Origin: Verrucomicrobiota bacterium | GTDB taxonomy: Bacteria; Verrucomicrobiota; Verrucomicrobiia; Chthoniobacterales; UBA10450 | Length of the DNA: 6,546 bases | NCBI GenBank assembly: GCA_003218815.1 | Contig: QHON01000163.1 | Coordinates: forward strand, 11,520-18,065 | Direction of reading: 5' to 3' | In this document: positions 5,293 through 6,546 of the stretch, in pieces | Position numbering within the stretch: position 1 is the stretch's first letter | How the letters are laid out: each line of letters opens with the position of its first letter | Position numbers and translations under genes: made by a program | The notes under the pieces: model-generated | The model's input: the letters and a program-made list of their open reading frames with translations, nothing else | Told to the model about the DNA's origin: nothing | Databases searched by the model: none

Positions 5293-6234
5293 ATGCGAAT
5301 AGCCGTCGTTCTCGGTTTCCTTCTCCTCGTTGGATCCGCAGCCGGAGGGAGCGACGTTTCTCGCTATCAAGTCGAACGTGGTTCCCAGCTCGAGAAAGAA
5401 CTCGGTTACGAAGTTTCCGTGCAAGACAAACACGACGAATGGCAATCGGACAGCAGAGATGGGATCGGGATCGAAGGCCCCGCTCCAGAATACGTCGTAA
5501 AATTTCACGCTACGGCAGGGGGTAAACTGAAGGACTTGTTCGAGCTCGACCTCGCTTTGACCGATGCAAACGGGACACTGCTACACGTCCCGTTAGCGAT
5601 CAGATCGAGATACAACAAGGAGAACCAGGTCGACGTTCGGTTCCTCATCAAGAAGGACGTGATCAATGGGGCGGTGTTGACCATTCGCTGTGGCGGCCCG
5701 CCACAAGGCGAAGCTAGTTACGCTATTCGGCTTGGCGAGGTACCCGTCCTAAACCTGCCGAAGAAAAGCATGCCGAAGAAAAGCTTTACCGATGCTGTAG
5801 CGATCGCTGAACAGTTTCTGCGTGGGCAGAAAATCGACCTTTCCAACGGCGTGCTGCTTCGGGCTGAGTTCAGGAATTACCTGCGCGACGAACGTGAAAC
5901 CCCTCGTTGGGACATCACGTGGGCTCTTGCCGGTGACAAGGGCGTCGACGTGTGGGTTTGGCAGGACGGCTCCGCAAAGCTGACTCGAGGGCGCTCGTCA
6001 CCGAGAATCCTGCCGAAGAAAAGCCTAATGGAGGCTGTAACGATTGCTGAGGAGTTTCTGCGTGGGCAGAAGATCGACGTTTCTAAACACATGCTGCTTA
6101 GAGCTGAGTTTACGATTAATTTTATCAACGATCGTGAGACTCCGTTTTGGGACATCGCGTGGGGTCTTGACCACCAGCGTGTTATTGCTTCGGTTTTGCA
6201 AGATGGCTCCGCCAAGCTGATTCGAGCACGTTGA
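5293..6234 (+). CDS. Secreted protein of unknown family with two PKKS repeats
   Basis: A 313-residue protein I do not recognise. A hydrophobic N-terminus (MRIAVVLGFLLLVGSAAGGS) looks like a Sec signal peptide, cleaved near residue 18-20, so export to the periplasm or outside is likely. Residues 21-150 form a probably beta-rich domain with SQLEKELGYEVSVQD at 31-45. Residues 161-234 and 241-313 are two copies of a ~73-residue module: PKKS, a helix (AVxIAEEFLRGQKID), LLRAEF, an acidic RETPxWDI strand and DGSAKL at the end. Helix followed by strands, with Trp-Asp-Ile and a closing DGS, recalls PepSY-like modules, but this is weak resemblance only. AGGA at 5279-5282, 10 bp before ATG, is the best ribosome-binding site in the window. 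A paralogue follows in tandem. No catalytic motif and no cysteine pair pointing to an enzyme are visible. Confidence 0.85.
   Translation: MRIAVVLGFLLLVGSAAGGSDVSRYQVERGSQLEKELGYEVSVQDKHDEWQSDSRDGIGIEGPAPEYVVKFHATAGGKLKDLFELDLALTDANGTLLHVPLAIRSRYNKENQVDVRFLIKKDVINGAVLTIRCGGPPQGEASYAIRLGEVPVLNLPKKSMPKKSFTDAVAIAEQFLRGQKIDLSNGVLLRAEFRNYLRDERETPRWDITWALAGDKGVDVWVWQDGSAKLTRGRSSPRILPKKSLMEAVTIAEEFLRGQKIDVSKHMLLRAEFTINFINDRETPFWDIAWGLDHQRVIASVLQDGSAKLIRAR
5756..5784 (+). repeat. Tandem 14-mer TGCCGAAGAAAAGC, twice
   Basis: The 14-mer occurs at 5756-5769 and 5771-5784, a 15-bp period encoding PKKSM-PKKS. The same 14-mer occurs a third time at 6011-6024, at the start of the second large module. The extra copy before module one looks like slippage or the remnant of a partial module. 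Confidence 0.8.
5771..5994 (+). repeat. Large internal repeat, copy 1 (residues ~161-234)
   Basis: This is the first of two direct repeats in the secreted-protein gene, offset from copy 2 by exactly 240 bp at its left end. Identical stretches include TGCCGAAGAAAAGC and TTTCTGCGTGGGCAGAA (5815 here, 6055 in copy 2). The end encodes QDGSAKLTRGR. Strong DNA-level conservation indicates a fairly recent or homogenised duplication. Confidence 0.85.
6011..6231 (+). repeat. Large internal repeat, copy 2 (residues ~241-313)
   Basis: This is the second direct repeat, running to the last codon before the TGA at 6232-6234, so the protein ends exactly with the module (QDGSAKLIRAR). It differs from copy 1 mostly in the middle: NYLRDERETPRWDITW against NFINDRETPFWDIAW, with a one-residue length difference. 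Confidence 0.85.
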
Positions 6235-6287
6235 GCGCGCTTATGCTGCAAATCTGCCATCAACAAATGGCCAGGGACACGCTAATG

Positions 6288-6546
6288 ATGCGAAGAGCCG
6301 TTGTTGTCGGTTTCCTTCTGGTCTTCGGATTGGCAGTTCGAGGAAGTAGCGTCTATCGCTACGAGCTTGACCGTGGTTCCGACCTCGAGAAAGAGCTCGG
6401 TTACAAACTTTCGGTGCAAGACGAGCACGGTGAAAAGCAATCTGAAAGTCTTGATAAGGTCATCCCGATTGAAAGCGCTACACCGAAATATGCGGTGAAG
6501 TTTCAGGCTCCTGTAGCGGATAAGCTTAAGGATCTATTCGAACTTG
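6288..6546 (+). CDS. Partial paralogue of the preceding secreted-protein gene
   Basis: The open frame from ATG at 6288 runs off the window after 86 codons. Its product starts MRRAVVVGFLLVFGLAVRGS and contains SDLEKELGYKLSVQDEHGE and KLKDLFEL. It aligns along its whole visible length with residues 1-85 of the upstream protein. I count 32 identities in the first 50 residues, and one single-residue indel falls near 55-64. It has a similar hydrophobic signal-like N-terminus, so export is likely. A second ATG at 6285 directly precedes the chosen one; I prefer 6288 by analogy with the upstream copy. AGGGA at 6273-6277 is 10 bp before the ATG, the same spacing as in the upstream copy. With only 53 bp between the genes, co-transcription is likely. 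Whether it carries the PKKS modules cannot be seen. Confidence 0.85.
   Translation, partial: MRRAVVVGFLLVFGLAVRGSSVYRYELDRGSDLEKELGYKLSVQDEHGEKQSESLDKVIPIESATPKYAVKFQAPVADKLKDLFEL

Noticed and set aside
6256..6271. Inverted repeat GCCAT-N6-ATGGC between the tandem secreted-protein genes
   Set aside because: The 5-bp stem has no T-tract and is within chance expectation for a gap of this size.
6301..6498. A 65-codon plus-strand open frame near the right edge
   Set aside because: It is the wrong frame. The frame from 6288 matches the upstream paralogue along its whole length and is the real gene.
1..6546. Search by eye for tRNA, CRISPR array, insertion-sequence ends or attachment sites
   Set aside because: No cloverleaf with a CCA end, no regularly spaced direct repeats outside the PKKS gene, no transposase and no matching terminal inverted repeats were seen.

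Overview
The window is an ordinary-looking stretch of bacterial chromosome carrying six protein genes, plus the first 86 codons of a seventh cut by the right edge. I see no tRNA, rRNA, CRISPR array, transposase or phage gene. The organism is a Gram-negative, because there is a TolC-type outer-membrane efflux protein with a signal peptide. The moderately GC-rich sequence, weak or absent Shine-Dalgarno sites, TTG starts and divergent family members would fit a soil Verrucomicrobiota or Acidobacteriota lineage. That placement is an impression from protein style, not something the sequence proves.

Layout. Positions 1-111 hold no supported gene. A crotonase-fold protein closely resembling the ECHDC3 branch lies on the minus strand (112-972). 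It is divergent from moeA, the molybdopterin molybdenumtransferase of molybdenum-cofactor synthesis (1041-2216, plus). Their 68-bp shared upstream region contains a -10-like element and a 13-bp near-perfect palindrome that covers the end of the minus-strand start codon. Next, on the plus strand, come a MarR-family regulator (2276-2752, TTG start) and a TolC-family outer-membrane channel with an unusual Thr/Gly/Pro-rich insert (2858-4471). MarR followed by TolC is a classic efflux arrangement, but no membrane-fusion protein or inner-membrane pump follows here. The next gene is a short, divergent member of the YfiH/PgeF (multicopper polyphenol oxidase, laccase-domain) family (4566-5231, TTG start).

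The right end (5293-6546) holds two tandem paralogous genes for small exported proteins of a family I do not recognise. The first copy (313 aa) has a signal peptide, an unknown N-terminal domain and two consecutive ~73-residue repeats, each opening with PKKS and ending in DGSAKL. The second copy starts 53 bp after the first one's stop and is about 64% identical over its first 50 residues. It runs off the window. Duplication is therefore visible at gene, module and short-motif level, and this is the most novel-looking locus here.

Intergenic DNA contains several perfect inverted repeats. One, before tolC, has intrinsic-terminator geometry only for minus-strand transcription. Two mutually exclusive hairpins lie between the YfiH-like gene and the first secreted-protein gene. 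Nothing here amounts to a clearly new multi-gene system. The best candidates for follow-up are the tandem PKKS-repeat family and the hairpins before it.
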